Assembly: GCA_963970005.1 (NCBI GenBank)
Contig: CAXAMN010003803.1
Coordinates: 171,293 to 235,292, forward strand
Source: Durusdinium trenchii
Lineage: Eukaryota; Sar; Dinophyceae; Suessiales; Symbiodiniaceae
DNA length: 64,000 nt
Direction: 5' to 3'
A program made the position numbers and the translations under genes. A model generated the notes under the pieces. That model had not been told where the DNA came from. It searched no databases and saw nothing but the letters and a program-made list of their open reading frames with translations. This document shows positions 12,601 to 19,528 of the stretch, one piece after another. Positions within the stretch are counted from its first letter, which is position 1; each line of letters begins with the position of its first letter.

Positions 12601-15600
12601 AAGTGTGGAAGGCGTGCAACATTGAGCCCCGAAGAAACTACCCTGATTTTTTCTGCATATCAACACCTTCACAGTCGATCTCTTCAGCAGCATGTTATCG
12701 CACCGAGTTTCCTGTTTAGCAATTTAAAGCTATGTACGAACATTTGTACAGTTTTTGGATGTGTTTGGCTTGTACATGAGTTGTTTGGAGGCGAAGCTTG
12801 AAAGCATCTTCCAAAAGCAGTCTGCTGCGTTGGAACAACTTCAGCAGAAGCTTGGGTCATCTCATCAGGAGCATGACAGAGTCTAACTTTCGCTGAGGGG
12901 AACTTCGATGCTTTTGTAGAAGCATTCAGTTTGGTTGGCTTGCAACGAACATTCAACAACTATCAAGAGGAGCTATTGAAGATTCACGCAGGAGCGGATT
13001 GATGAAATGCGTGCAAAGCATTCACGCGACATTGATGGTCTGAAGGCTGGACAACCTGAGATATTTGAAGGGCCTTCCATGTTCATTGATCTCCTGCACC
13101 CGACTATCTTATTTTGAACACCTATTTTTTCTGCTGTCCTCCACGTAAGAAGATTGTTGGAGTTGTTCTTATGGTGGGGGTTAAGGACGGGTGTTTGGTC
13201 AAGGTGCTCGCACGGGTGCTCTTCGAGACTGCGCTCTCGTTGTGGTGCCATGCACATTTTGGTACTTGGTGATGACTTTTCGTAGCAGGCGCAAGGGAAA
13301 CCTCGTGCTTTGGTGGTCACTTTTCGTGACAGGTGCAGGAGATCGGAGCTGTTTTACGTCGACGTGCAGACTTCGTGGCAGGGTATTTGGCGTGCTCACG
13401 TGTGCTCTGATTTCGAGTGAATCGTGACTTTTGGACATGTGGCGGCTCGTTTTCAAACATCGGAGGAAGTCTCGAGCGAAAGCTGCTCTTTGACATCTTG
13501 ATGTTGTCTTTGGAAGTGCTCGTGCTGCGAATCGCCTTGGCAGGGCTACACGATGTGAATCTTGATGTGCAGACTTCGTGGCGCGCACAGTACTTGTGGA
13601 CTTATGACCTTTTGAAGTGCAGAATTCGTGGCAGCATCCAAAATGATCCAAGTTGCTGGAGGGTTGCCGAGGCTCATTTCCTGCGGCTGAACTTACGAAG
13701 CGTCGATCTTTGACGAAGAGCAGGTCAGTTCACTCGCGCTGGGGAGTTGTGTTGGTGGGCGCCGGCCCGATGTGAGCGGATGAGAGGCCAACAGGAAGGG
13801 AGCACTCCGCGATGAAAGGGGCTCCTTGTTCATGAGTACTTTGGCCGAGTCCCTCGCCGCATGGATGCCAAATGGCTGTCACCTTGTTTGCGACCACGGT
13901 TGCTGGACCACGTTGGACCAGCCTGGAGCTGTTTCCCCTTGGCCACGCCGGGCAGCCGATGGCAATCTAGGGCCCAAGATAGAGGTTTATTCCTCGTTGT
14001 GAAGGAGCTCAAGGGATGTGCTCGGCTTTTTTTGCGGGTTGCCGATTCCAGCCGCAAGATGAGCCTAGTTGTTTGCTGCTGAATTTTATCCCCTCTAAGT
14101 GCCGCCGGCCTGCGAGGAAGAACTTGTGCAAGTTGGGGCAATATACTGGAAGGTCACAGCAGCAGTAGGTAGAAAGAAACGGCATCACTGCTTGGGGAGG
14201 TCGTGCCAGGCCTGGCGCCTGTTGAAGACATGGCGCGCGCAAAACAGAGCGCCCTTTACCCGGCCGTGTTGGCGATGGATGGACGGAGCCTATACATTAT
14301 ACCGTTTCGGGTTTGGGGTATGTTTGCGGGATGCTCAGGACAGGTTGCCCTGAAGGGATGTTTGAGCGCCCTCCGCACTGTTCGAATTTCGGCCATATTC
14401 TGGTCGGAGGGGGCGACGTTTTGAAGCAGAAAACATGGCAGCCAGGGTAGTAAGGCTGTTGGTAGCCGGGCGGTGGCAAGCCATGAGAACGGCCCGCGTG
14501 TACGCAAACGAAGGCTTGAGACTTTGGCAGCTGCTGAATTACATCTACCAACAAATGCCCTTTCAGCGCGAAACGCAGAAATGGGGCACTTGGAATGAAG
14601 GAGCGTGGAACAATTTGTGCCTCTAGGTCGGGGGACCTTGTCACGAGGAGTGAATCTAATCTGGGCTCCTATGACAGAATCTGGGTTACGTTTTTCCTTT
14701 CATTTAACAAGACTATCATCTCCTTCTTCCCCAGATTGCCTTGGGCGAATCTGGCTTTCTCGCCCCCGGGCTCGACAGACTGCTCATGCTGCTGACATGC
14801 GGGATGCGGCCGCTTCTCACAAGGCAGCCTTGCAGGAGGCGCCAAGCGATTGAACTGTTTTGAACCTGGCAGACAGCGGTTTTTGGGGCGCGCCGGTGTT
14901 CTGTGTTACCGACTGTTGTCGTACTAAGCCTTACGGTCAGCTTGAGTTTTCTGAGGAGTTTTTTGAGCGTTGCTAGGTGCGAACTGAAAAGGCTCGAGCA
15001 ATACAAGAGTTGGAGAACGCTGCCAAAGCTGCAGCTGACAGGCCATTGACAAGCGTCCGACCATCTCAGCGCTCCAAGCAGCGCCAAACAATTTCCATTG
15101 TTTGTTTGTCTATTCCAGAGTAAGTTTTTGTCTGAGCACTGTACACATATATACATATATATATATGTATAGAGCTCTGACTGCGGAGGCATGCAAGCGA
15201 AGTGCATTCGCTGAATGAGTCGTTGCAATCAGAGCGCGGCCACTTGAAATCTGCGCGCGCGGAGGTTGGTTTTTTTGAGCTCAACAATGCACCATCTCTC
15301 TCTCTCTACATATATATACATGTATATGCGTGTATGTTTGTGGTATGTAACGTATGTATGTATGTATGTATGGACGTATGCATGTAAGCAGCGATGTATG
15401 TATGTATGTATGTATGTAGGTATGTTTCTATGTATATATGTTTCTATCCATGTATGGTATGGTAGAGTAGGGTAGGGTTTGATATTGTATTGTATTGTAT
15501 GCGTCGTATGTGTTGTATGTGTTGTACGTGTTGTATGTGTTGTATGTATGTATGTATGTATGTAAGTCAGTCAGTCAGTCAGTAAGTAAGTATGGATGTA

Positions 15601-18510
15601 TGTATGTATTTTTTTGCACGCCTTTTTGAGTCTGCATGGTCATCGTGCGAACATCTGCCGCAGATCACGGTGCTTGATGAAGACACACCTGGCTTTCAGC
15701 CTTGAAGTCATTTGTACAGTCCCGTCTGAGATCCGGGACCGAGCGTGACAACGAGTGCACTCGATGGACTGGCCCTTGCGCTCGATGGTGTGGGATTCGT
15801 GACCATGCCACAACCGTGGTTCGAGAGGTCCACAGTAGCAAGGCTCACCAACGAAACGAGAAAAGGCGTCCTCATTGCACCTGGCTAAGATGTAGCTCTT
15901 GCAGACCGTACAGCGCAAGTACGCTCGGTCCAACTGCAGGTGGTGAACTCCCTGTTGTGGCCCCTGCTGTGAAGCCACCAGGGCATGGATCATCTCCATG
16001 CGTGTCTGCTTTGGAGGATTGGGCTTCGCCTCCTGCAGACAAGGCTTGTCTTCAGCCTCCTTCAAATCAGTCAGCAGGCTTTTGCTGTGGTACCGAACCC
16101 GGCAGACCTTGCGTTGAATGCCACTTCGAAACGCTTCCCACTGGTGACCGGCCGTTGAAGCTTTGCCCAGAAGATCCTTGAGGATTTCTCTTTTCTGCTG
16201 GATGAGGGGAATTTTCTGCTGGATTTGTTCCTCCTTCCGGTGGATGAAATGAGCCTTGTCTTTGAGCAAGATGCTCATACGTTCCCCTGCACTGAGCAAA
16301 ATAGAGTGAGCATCATCATCGACATGAGACTGTAGATCGAGAATCTCTGTGGGTTCAAACAGCTCCCCAGTTCGGTCTGCAAGCTTCTGAGTGTCAGTCT
16401 GCGTGATTCTCCGCAAGTCATTCTTCTCAAGTTCCTTCTTGGAGAACAAAAGAGGCCAAACGTGATCAAAATCCTCAAACTCCAGGCCAGTGAAGAGGTC
16501 CGGAAAAGTCTCGAAGGCCACATGTGGTTTCCAGTTCTTCCAAGCTCTGCCATCATACAGAGCTGCCGGAGTTTTCTCAATGACATGCAAAGCCAACTGT
16601 TTCANNNNNNNNNNCGACCTCCTTTGTGTCCCCCTAATCCTGGAGGAGGAGTCAAAGGCTTTTGTCGAGGCCCAAACCTTCTCGGCGAGGGTGATTTCCT
16701 GGTCGAGTAGCCTTGTGCTGGCTTGTTCCAGCCTTGTCCGCATCGACGGCATACAAAGCCCTCACAGACCTTGTCCTCCCAGATCCAGTTGCCGCAGGAT
16801 CCATTGCAGCAGACTTGATATCGCCTGCCCCAGCCGCCTGTCATCGTGATGACAAAGTGCCAGCAGAGGACACCGGCTTTGGTCTCAATAGCGTCGAGCT
16901 CGATCACGTGAAGTGCCCAGACAGGCGGTCGTGACGCTTGAGCCAAAACCTTGAGCCTTGAACCAAATGGCTACGGAATGTATGTATGTATGTATGTATT
17001 ATAACGCAACGAGGCAACAATCAAAAGGCTGAGTGTCCATGCATACTTGCATGCAAATGGCGGGAATTTGTTTTGAGGGCTTCGAAACTTCCCCTCCATT
17101 CTTGTTCAGGCGCTGGGTTTGCAAGAAGAGTTGCGGAAAGCACAAGCAAGTGCAGCAGAAATGGAGGTGGCAGCAGAAGTGTTTGGCGATGTCTGGTGGT
17201 GGCCAAAAACAAAGGGTTGAGCGAACATGTCATTTTGATGTTTGTCGCGAGTTCAGTGTTGTTTAACAGTCGCTGTTTAAACACACTTTTGGAGGGAGCT
17301 TGCAAAGCAAGATGCACCTGAACAGGCACAATTCAATACAGCCGTGGCAAAGCATGAGGAAACCACAAAGCGGAGACAACAGGACACAACATGAATCCAA
17401 CAAAGGTGCTATTGGCTCACTTTACTTTGCAACCACAACGTGATTTCAGGAATTCGACAGGGAAAAACGGCATTTGAAAGAGCAGCACAAGCGAGGATGA
17501 GATGCTTCAACTTGAGATTTCTGTTTCTTTTTGTGCTGCACAGGCTGGTCAGGCTGTGCATGACGTGACACCACTAAACTGAGCCAACTCAGTTGCCCAG
17601 GAGTGGAGCAGCTGCTTGAGAAGCACATCAAGGAGAATAAACATGGTCCAACGTGTTTACATGGACGAAACTACCGAAACCTCTGAGTCCATCAAACTTG
17701 AGAGTTGCTTTGTTCACAGGAGACGGCTGCGCTCAAAGAGCAATTTGACCGAGCCAGACATTTGCAGGCAAGCATGTGCAGTTGTTCAAAGCATGGTATC
17801 GTTGTGCAAAAATTGTAAGAAGTTAGTTATGTCCCATGAAGCGAGGAGATGCAAATGGAGATGCAGCAACAGCGCATCATAGAGCAGAGTCCTCTAGAAC
17901 TGTTCCTGCATGACTTCACAATTGGATTCGTCGCAGCATATAACCTGCTGCAGCTGCTTTGGCTTCCTCACACTTGAGTGGCATTGCTAAGGCTGCAGAA
18001 TCTCTACAATTCGAGACCATCGCGTGAAGAGGACTGACAAACAGCGGACATTGCTCCAAGCTTCCCTTTATATAGTTCGAGTTGTGGGCCTGACAGAAAA
18101 GCTTTGAGCAGGATTTGCAGCTTATTGCTCACTTGGAGACGGACGTGCAAGCAAAATCTGCTCACATCAAGAAGCCTTGGCCTCGTTGATGTTTCACTCG
18201 TTGATGTTTCAGACATACCGTGGTGCGACCACTGGCAAAGACAGGCTCTTGGATGACATGCAGTTTTACAAGCTGGAGTTGGTAAATCGTGAGCAGAACT
18301 ACAACAAGGCTGGGCATTGACTGATGCTTTTACCGATGCTTTTAGGCTTGGATTGACGCGAACCAAATTTGACTTTGATTTGCATCCTGGGAGGTTTTTG
18401 GCGCAGCGCCAACTGTCGGCATAATGAATCCAATTGCCGCCAAGAAGCCAAGTGGGCCAAGTGGAGCGCAACAGATGAGAGTAGTGCAGCAGACCGGGCC
18501 TTGGATATGA
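649..18510 (+). CDS. FAM184-like coiled-coil gene, 3' part, many small exons
   Basis: At least 15 short plus-strand segments encode heptad-rich, Glu/Lys/Arg/Leu-rich peptide, each flanked by an AG acceptor and a GT, GC or GA donor candidate. Clearest segments: 649-700, 981-1029, 1231-1336, 1679-1778, 2134-2200, 3007-3068, 3119-3187, 3300-3356, 12791-12882, 12992-13048, 14779-14838, 14977-15042, 15189-15264, 17110-17179, 17306-17385, 17450-17498, 17601-17640, 17719-17767, 17842-17889, 18097-18175, 18213-18308 and 18394-18510. The last two join in phase and read [15 protein letters not shown] then [13 protein letters not shown], which I recognise as the conserved C-terminal motif of FAM184 proteins. 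Such proteins are long coiled coils; a ciliary or cytoskeletal role is inference. The gene starts left of the window. Copia-A lies in one intron and a minus-strand retrocopy in another. Not every exon is found, so the full protein cannot be assembled. Confidence 0.65.
1122..1230 (+). repeat. GCTACTAGGAGCAAG-type intron repeat
   Basis: Irregular tandem copies of a 15-21-bp unit built on GCTACTAGGAGCAAG. The last CTACTAG serves as the apparent acceptor of the exon at 1231. Related arrays occur at 18575-18735, about 29085-29152 and, inverted, at 34809-34862. Confidence 0.7.
1231..1336 (+). CDS. Coiled-coil exon of FAM184-like gene
   Basis: Follows a CTACTAG acceptor and ends at a GTAGCC donor. 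It encodes [18 protein letters not shown] and continues as charged coil. It leaves one base that completes a codon with the next exon at 1679, so the phase is continuous. Confidence 0.65.
1679..1778 (+). CDS. Coiled-coil exon of FAM184-like gene
   Basis: Acceptor CTTTAG at 1673-1678, donor GTGAGC at 1779. Encodes [19 protein letters not shown] and further coil ending QRLQEEM. It joins in phase with the exon at 1231-1336. Confidence 0.65.
2134..2200 (+). CDS. Coiled-coil exon of FAM184-like gene
   Basis: Acceptor GTGCAG, donor GTATCC. Encodes [20 protein letters not shown]. The phase does not fit directly to 1679-1778, so a further small exon probably lies between. Confidence 0.5.
3007..3356 (+). 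CDS. Three coil exons before the Copia-A insertion
   Basis: Three short segments read as coiled coil: about 3007-3068 ([20 protein letters not shown]), 3119-3187 ([20 protein letters not shown]) and 3300-3356 ([19 protein letters not shown]). They are the last host exons before the retrotransposon at 3733. Boundaries are approximate. Confidence 0.5.
3728..3732. repeat. Target-site duplication of Copia-A, left copy
   Basis: GATTC lies directly left of the 5' LTR and again directly right of the 3' LTR (12333-12337). Confidence 0.7.
3733..3878 (+). repeat. 5' LTR of Copia-A
   Basis: Begins CGCAGGTGCACAAATAAAG and ends GAGTGCTGCA. It matches 12185-12332 with about three substitutions and a 2-bp length difference. 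The start is set by the GATTC target duplication and by the purine tract that abuts the right copy. The canonical TG therefore lies six bases inside the LTR instead of at its edge. Confidence 0.85.
3879..3896 (+). promoter_or_regulatory. Primer binding site for a half tRNA-Met (Copia-A)
   Basis: GGTTATGAGCCCAACG starts immediately after the LTR. Its reverse complement is an initiator tRNA-Met-like anticodon arm (GGGCTCATAACC, CAT anticodon), not a tRNA 3' end. Drosophila copia is known to be primed by a cleaved 5' half of tRNA-iMet at the same place, so the same priming mode is inferred here. Confidence 0.7.
3958..4514 (+). pseudogene. Copia-A gag, N-terminal part, frameshifted
   Basis: Starts at the ATG at 3958 ([17 protein letters not shown]) and runs to a stop at 4350. 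The protein-like reading then moves to another frame at 4320-4514, where a short coiled coil ([20 protein letters not shown]) and a proline-rich linker lie. A further shift is needed to reach the main ORF at 4587. These breaks make the gag start of this copy defective. Confidence 0.6.
4587..7526 (+). CDS. Copia-A gag-protease-methyltransferase-like ORF
   Basis: A 979-codon ORF holding the middle of the polyprotein. Residues about 50-300 are an alpha-helical gag/capsid-like region. Residues about 349-367 form a CCCH finger (C-x8-C-x5-C-x3-H) and about 380-392 a CCHC zinc knuckle (C-x2-C-x4-H-x4-C); both should bind nucleic acid. Near residue 495 is the protease-like LLDGGATH, where the usual D-S/T-G is D-G-G. 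Residues about 675-830 resemble a cytosine methyltransferase core: HLFSG (motif I-like), GGPPC (motif IV-like, with the catalytic-type Cys) and ALEQP (motif VI-like). After about 7040 the frame loses protein character, and integrase continues in another frame from 7427, so the end of this ORF is not native. A real retroviral-type protein, but broken in this copy. Confidence 0.75.
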   Translation: MTLTMGRGAVPRGLGVPDVPGSWGAGGWGLQGGLHRGQEREVPGNPLEQAAQTVLRQLGTSSSEGQWAEAIRSVELPPLQDLHEGDLGSIILGDWIQLVTPTMKDLSATSWKWWEEVLSFAMMAYREWLQAEPVQRLYIRPRVPVECSGVWSRLEQRGQLMLLTAVPQSIKAEILSSRTTSSVEVLYALFRRYQPGGLAERSRLLRQLVEPKAPQTMNEVVEALRGWRRSLRRAQELEIATPDATLLLGALDRMSELVGKTSSQVAFRMSSTRATLGVDVTPSLETVLSFSDMLTAEAESLAISELQPMTEARTALTPTKVKAMVAPNDEKGEKGSGKAKGEGKYGEKICRFWGSEDGCRKGQDCRFKHDWGSLEKKGRCFGCSSTKHTKKECPTVKPKADSEKQVKTFKKEAEKGVGAKKMEREMAEESPPAASEEVVDEKKVEKPAASSGEVQALLSEATTLLKSLRPANEGRTAVKSIKLSSLEVRSNDRALLDGGATHCLRRAESEEEWHRAQEVRVELAEGSVVLRQIPWTKTLLTQNKVQTIVPLGVLISLGYEAYWEKDRFTLTDPSGALLDVMVEGMCPTVDEGLGRELIKEIERSMVRERARLAVLKGDGGRGELEVEEVHHLRELRELFPEVPLQILVRILPKVGWTGESLPWNRHERRRVRKAREVVVHLFSGDTKKFWQRELESEGRAVLCVDTVIDPGMNILRDDVFAYLLEIADGGALRALLGGPPCRTMSRLRYRQPGPPPLREREGPGRFGLPNLDPVLKQQVEDDTLLWLRQVYLHRRASKAASPEKVVTALEQPDDPEAYLGESKREIGRSGHQTAEEEKEEGDRHPRYPTYWSWPEWQKVKTIPPETDAAGHEHAKAQGARRTPRTRAWWRRPSRRLHPGEDCEIEVMGSMGSWTEGSAGGGGQRVAGEGRPSAEEDGPGRNTFSTGICPTVENAGPVSLLPRRARPTDVSHIRTHILFR
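7427..8566 (+). pseudogene. Copia-A integrase, split by frameshifts
   Basis: The integrase catalyses insertion of the cDNA. Its zinc-finger region ([11 protein letters not shown]) and first catalytic Asp (LSIDTAGPF) are in the frame ending at 7867. The second Asp ([10 protein letters not shown]) and the Glu ([11 protein letters not shown]) are in a frame spanning 7816-8352; D and E are 35 residues apart, the DD35E spacing. The C-terminal part ([20 protein letters not shown]) moves to the frame of 8249-8566. All three catalytic residues are present, but at least two frameshifts separate them. Confidence 0.8.
8640..9619 (+). pseudogene. Copia-A reverse transcriptase with internal deletion
   Basis: The N-terminal RT region reads [20 protein letters not shown] in the frame ending 8930. 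[11 protein letters not shown] (first palm Asp) follows at about 8990-9020 in another frame, and [11 protein letters not shown] (the YVDD active site) at about 9080-9112. Only about 50 nt lie between those two motifs; Copia-B has about 90 codons there, including a YGL-x-x-SPR-like block that is absent here. The enzyme is therefore deleted in its fingers/palm and cannot be active. Confidence 0.8.
9616..9990. mobile_element. 375-bp inverted-repeat insertion (MITE-like) in Copia-A
   Basis: An AT-rich insertion flanked by ATCAG on both sides (9611-9615 and 9991-9995). Near its ends are perfect inverted repeats GATATTGATCCTAATCAATA (9615-9634) and its complement (9958-9977); with two mismatches they extend to 32 bp (9603-9634 / 9958-9989). 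The interior repeats AAATTTGATCAAATTTGATC. Removing 380 bp restores an uninterrupted frame from RT into RNase H ([14 protein letters not shown]), so this is a true insertion. No transposase is encoded. Confidence 0.75.
9996..10450 (+). pseudogene. Copia-A RNase H
   Basis: Degrades the RNA strand of the RNA-DNA hybrid. Visible residues: [10 protein letters not shown] (first Asp), [10 protein letters not shown] (Glu), [11 protein letters not shown] (Asp) and the C-terminal [12 protein letters not shown] that typically ends copia RNase H. The start is severed from RT by the 375-bp insertion, so the piece is broken by position although its own motifs are intact. Confidence 0.8.
10563..10904 (+). 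pseudogene. Copia-A membrane segment and dUTPase N-terminal half
   Basis: Residues about 14-35 form one hydrophobic helix ([19 protein letters not shown]), a likely membrane span. Next comes the start of a trimeric dUTPase: AAGLDLYS is motif 1, and the chain runs to LPAGTW, where one missing base throws the frame. The remaining motifs continue in the ORF starting at 10849. A dUTPase hydrolyses dUTP to dUMP and limits uracil in cDNA, as in some retroviruses. Confidence 0.8.
10849..12111 (+). CDS. dUTPase C-terminal half fused to unknown domain
   Basis: From about 10873 the frame reads [10 protein letters not shown] (motif 2), [15 protein letters not shown] (motif 3), [10 protein letters not shown] (motif 4) and [10 protein letters not shown] (motif 5). 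Together with the upstream half these are all five dUTPase motifs. About 330 more residues follow that I do not recognise. Part of that tail (about 11240-11400) reads more like protein in a different frame ([17 protein letters not shown]), suggesting a pair of further frameshifts. The final part, about 11700-12111, is a well-formed basic/acidic domain rich in Trp ([15 protein letters not shown]). It ends just before the 3' purine tract, so it belongs to the element. Confidence 0.75.
   Translation: MNYQPEHGRIAPRSSLAIRGIETGAGVVDRDFRGEVKVLLRNWSDDDLRVYKGDRVAQLVVERMSHVEDLSETQRGNRGFGYSAHEEAYPWALPETGAWDKHSGWRMMRVHSSPNSATMASSGQTSATVRDGPLPDRPEPACRTPGRSRSHQSTQTEEVQGERLGVDHREGPDELRVQDSELWHRGIYDPENERRRRADLGLPMTAWDRYMIRRGPRRDRGGTWVMMDSEGVHFVARDPGDGRGPNEWAEVAAQGSEEGRTQTQEGDGPRDGSHQPSLPRVEPLRLITTVEPGIVLRKWRHEEEMADYLRTPGFQRGFINEAVRRVISIPPRRTSAKDSWDYLIDFEGGKKVGIRVHYQDRKKLYDFEGETLLEERWGKWRMTVAWHIASKRKTVLVDERNGKRGCHLELWWGYTVFRTT
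12175..12184 (+). promoter_or_regulatory. Polypurine tract of Copia-A
   Basis: GAAGGGGGAG lies directly before the 3' LTR, where plus-strand synthesis of an LTR element is primed. Confidence 0.6.
12185..12332 (+). repeat. 3' LTR of Copia-A
   Basis: Direct repeat of 3733-3878, followed by GATTC at 12333-12337. Confidence 0.85.
12791..13048 (+). CDS. Two coil exons after Copia-A
   Basis: 12791-12882 encodes [20 protein letters not shown], and 12992-13048 encodes [19 protein letters not shown] after acceptor ACGCAG. Both are coiled coil like the exons left of Copia-A, showing that the element sits inside this gene. Confidence 0.6.
13190..13660. repeat. Degenerate repeats in intron
   Basis: GTGCAGACTTCGTGGC occurs at about 13363 and 13567 and a close variant at 13616. 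A CTTTTCGT(A/G) motif followed by CAGG also recurs. No gene is seen here; the interval 13050-14770 is taken as intron. Confidence 0.4.
14779..15042 (+). CDS. Two coil exons of FAM184-like gene
   Basis: About 14779-14838 encodes [19 protein letters not shown], and 14977-15042 encodes [20 protein letters not shown] after acceptor TGCTAG. Ala-rich coiled coil. Confidence 0.5.
15189..15264 (+). CDS. Coil exon of FAM184-like gene
   Basis: Acceptor GCGGAG, donor GTTGGT. Encodes [20 protein letters not shown] and ends SARAE. It is the last host exon before the TATG microsatellite that received the retrocopy. Confidence 0.6.
15301..15608. repeat. TATG/CAGT microsatellite, left half
   Basis: Long imperfect (TATG)n tract with a (CAGT)n stretch near 15565. 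The same TATG repeat resumes at 16978, on the far side of the minus-strand retrocopy, so one array was split by the insertion. Confidence 0.85.
15640..16946 (-). pseudogene. Retroposed zinc-binding protein gene, frame interrupted
   Basis: I do not recognise the family. The N-terminal part (minus strand, 16946 to the gap at 16614) reads [18 protein letters not shown] followed by CRRCGQGW, a possible zinc-binding Cys cluster, then a basic proline-rich linker. After the N gap, and in another frame, about 300 residues continue: an acidic/helical region ([20 protein letters not shown]), a Gln/Lys-rich coil, and a C-terminal Cys-rich region with [14 protein letters not shown] and CTRCHARS. The frame change coincides with the gap, so either the assembly or a real indel may be responsible. 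It ends at the stop at 15640. Confidence 0.55.
16605..16614. other. Assembly gap (10 N)
   Basis: Ten undetermined bases interrupt the retroposed gene. Confidence 0.99.
16937..16977 (-). repeat. Three tandem DinoSL relicts
   Basis: Read on the minus strand: a nearly full leader at 16977-16957 (20 of 22 positions, one base missing, one changed), then GCTCAAG at 16956-16950, then GTTTTGGCTCAAG at 16949-16937. The last two are 3' fragments of the same leader. Stacked truncated leaders are the known signature of repeated rounds of trans-splicing and retroposition in dinoflagellates. Confidence 0.85.
17110..17889 (+). CDS. Series of short coil exons
   Basis: Six small exons: 17110-17179 ([20 protein letters not shown]), about 17306-17385 ([20 protein letters not shown]), 17450-17498 ([15 protein letters not shown], donor GATGAG), 17601-17640 ([12 protein letters not shown]), 17719-17767 ([16 protein letters not shown], donor GCAAGC) and about 17842-17889 ([14 protein letters not shown]). 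All are coiled coil of the FAM184-like gene. Confidence 0.55.
18097..18175 (+). CDS. Coil exon of FAM184-like gene
   Basis: Acceptor TGACAG. Encodes [20 protein letters not shown] and a short continuation. Confidence 0.6.
18213..18308 (+). CDS. Penultimate exon, FAM184 C-terminal motif
   Basis: Acceptor TTTCAG; the donor candidate is GCTGGG (a GC-AG intron of 85 bp). 32 codons encode [15 protein letters not shown] and [17 protein letters not shown]. The [10 protein letters not shown] block is the strongest family marker in the gene and joins in phase to 18394. Confidence 0.75.
18394..18510 (+). CDS. Last exon of FAM184-like gene
   Basis: 39 codons including the TGA stop at 18508-18510. Starts [20 protein letters not shown], the continuation expected after NREQNYNK in this family. 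Confidence 0.75.
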   Translation, partial: VFGAAPTVGIMNPIAAKKPSGPSGAQQMRVVQQTGPWI

Positions 18511-18574
18511 AGTGGAGTTTGCAGCCTTCCTTGCAAAGCTTTTTTGGTGTTTTTGGTGGAAAGGGAAGACCATA

Positions 18575-18735
18575 CTAGGAGCAAGGACGCTACTAGGGGC
18601 TCCTGGCCGCACGAGCAAGAAGCTACTAGGAACAAGTGCATCGCTTCTAGTAACAAGTGCCTTACTAGTAGTAACAAAGAAGCTACTAGGAGCAAAGGGC
18701 CTTACTACTAGGAGCAAGAAGCTACTAGGAACAAG
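18575..18735 (+). repeat. GCTACTAGGAGCAAG-type repeat array
   Basis: About nine irregular copies of the unit also seen at 1122-1230, here just after the stop codon of the FAM184-like gene. The remaining intergenic sequence to 19430 shows no gene. Confidence 0.7.
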
Positions 18736-19439
18736 GACGGGGGCAACAAATACACGGACTGACGCTCTCAAGCCACTTCCAGGCCTGGTGCTGCTATGAA
18801 CGGAGTCAACATGGGCCTACCACCGTGATGGTCTTGGTTCTTTCGTCACAGTACCACAGCACACGTCATGCCTGTCTTGGAGTTATATTTATATAATCGC
18901 TTACTTCTTACTAAGCCTTACTACCTTACTACCCACAACCACCACTGAAAGATACTAAAAGGTTCTTGGTTCTTCTTTTGAGTGCGTGGGTGGGGCCGTG
19001 AAGACTGGTGGGGGCAGAGAGGCAAGACAGGGGATTTCCTTGAACCCTTCTCATGGTCGACGCAACTGTTTGGACTAAAGAACTAACCAAAAAGATGGAA
19101 CAAAAAAGACTGGTTGACTCACGAAGGACAAACATAAGTTTACTAGAAGTTGACGGAACAAATTTGTATCGAAGACAAATGTCCTAAGGGCCCCTGTCTC
19201 CTCCAAAGGGCACCCTGAAGGGCCAAGGTCTGGGACTTGACCTTGTCCAGGCTCGGAACTCCTGCTCCAACCAGAAGCAACAGCAACAAGCCCAGCAAGT
19301 CCGAAGCTAAGTCGACCAGTTCAGGCTTTTCAGCTGCTCAGCAAACCTCTTTTTTCGCTTTTCGCCTCTTTGCCTGTAAACAACTCTCAAACTTTAAAAC
19401 ATGCAAGTCTTTTGCAGTCTTTTTTATAGTCTCACTTTC

Positions 19440-19460
19440 TGGCAGCCATTTTGGTCCAAC
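19440..19460 (+). repeat. Possible degenerate DinoSL relict in malate synthase leader
   Basis: AGCCATTTTGG (19444-19454) matches 11 consecutive leader bases, and the next six bases match three. A pyrimidine-rich TCTTTTTTATAG acceptor-like site ends at 19429. The match is weaker than the other two relicts. Confidence 0.4.
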
Positions 19461-19528
19461 AAAGTTGCTGTACTTAGCAAGACTTGCGCGCATTGTACAC
19501 AGGACTCAGGAGTGTGTAGAGTTGCCCC

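Larger units (their letters stand above)
15609..16977 (-). mobile_element. Spliced-leader-bearing retrocopy inserted in TATG microsatellite
   Basis: On the minus strand the segment begins with spliced-leader relicts at 16977 and ends with seven A (15609-15615) after the coding region. It is flanked on both sides by the same TATG repeat. This is the structure expected of a reverse-transcribed, trans-spliced mRNA inserted into a microsatellite. A 10-base N gap lies at 16605-16614. Confidence 0.75.

Noticed and set aside
18004-18771. 255-codon minus-strand ORF
   Set aside because: It runs antisense through the CTACTAG repeat and the last FAM184-like exons; its leucine/serine repeats derive from the minisatellite.
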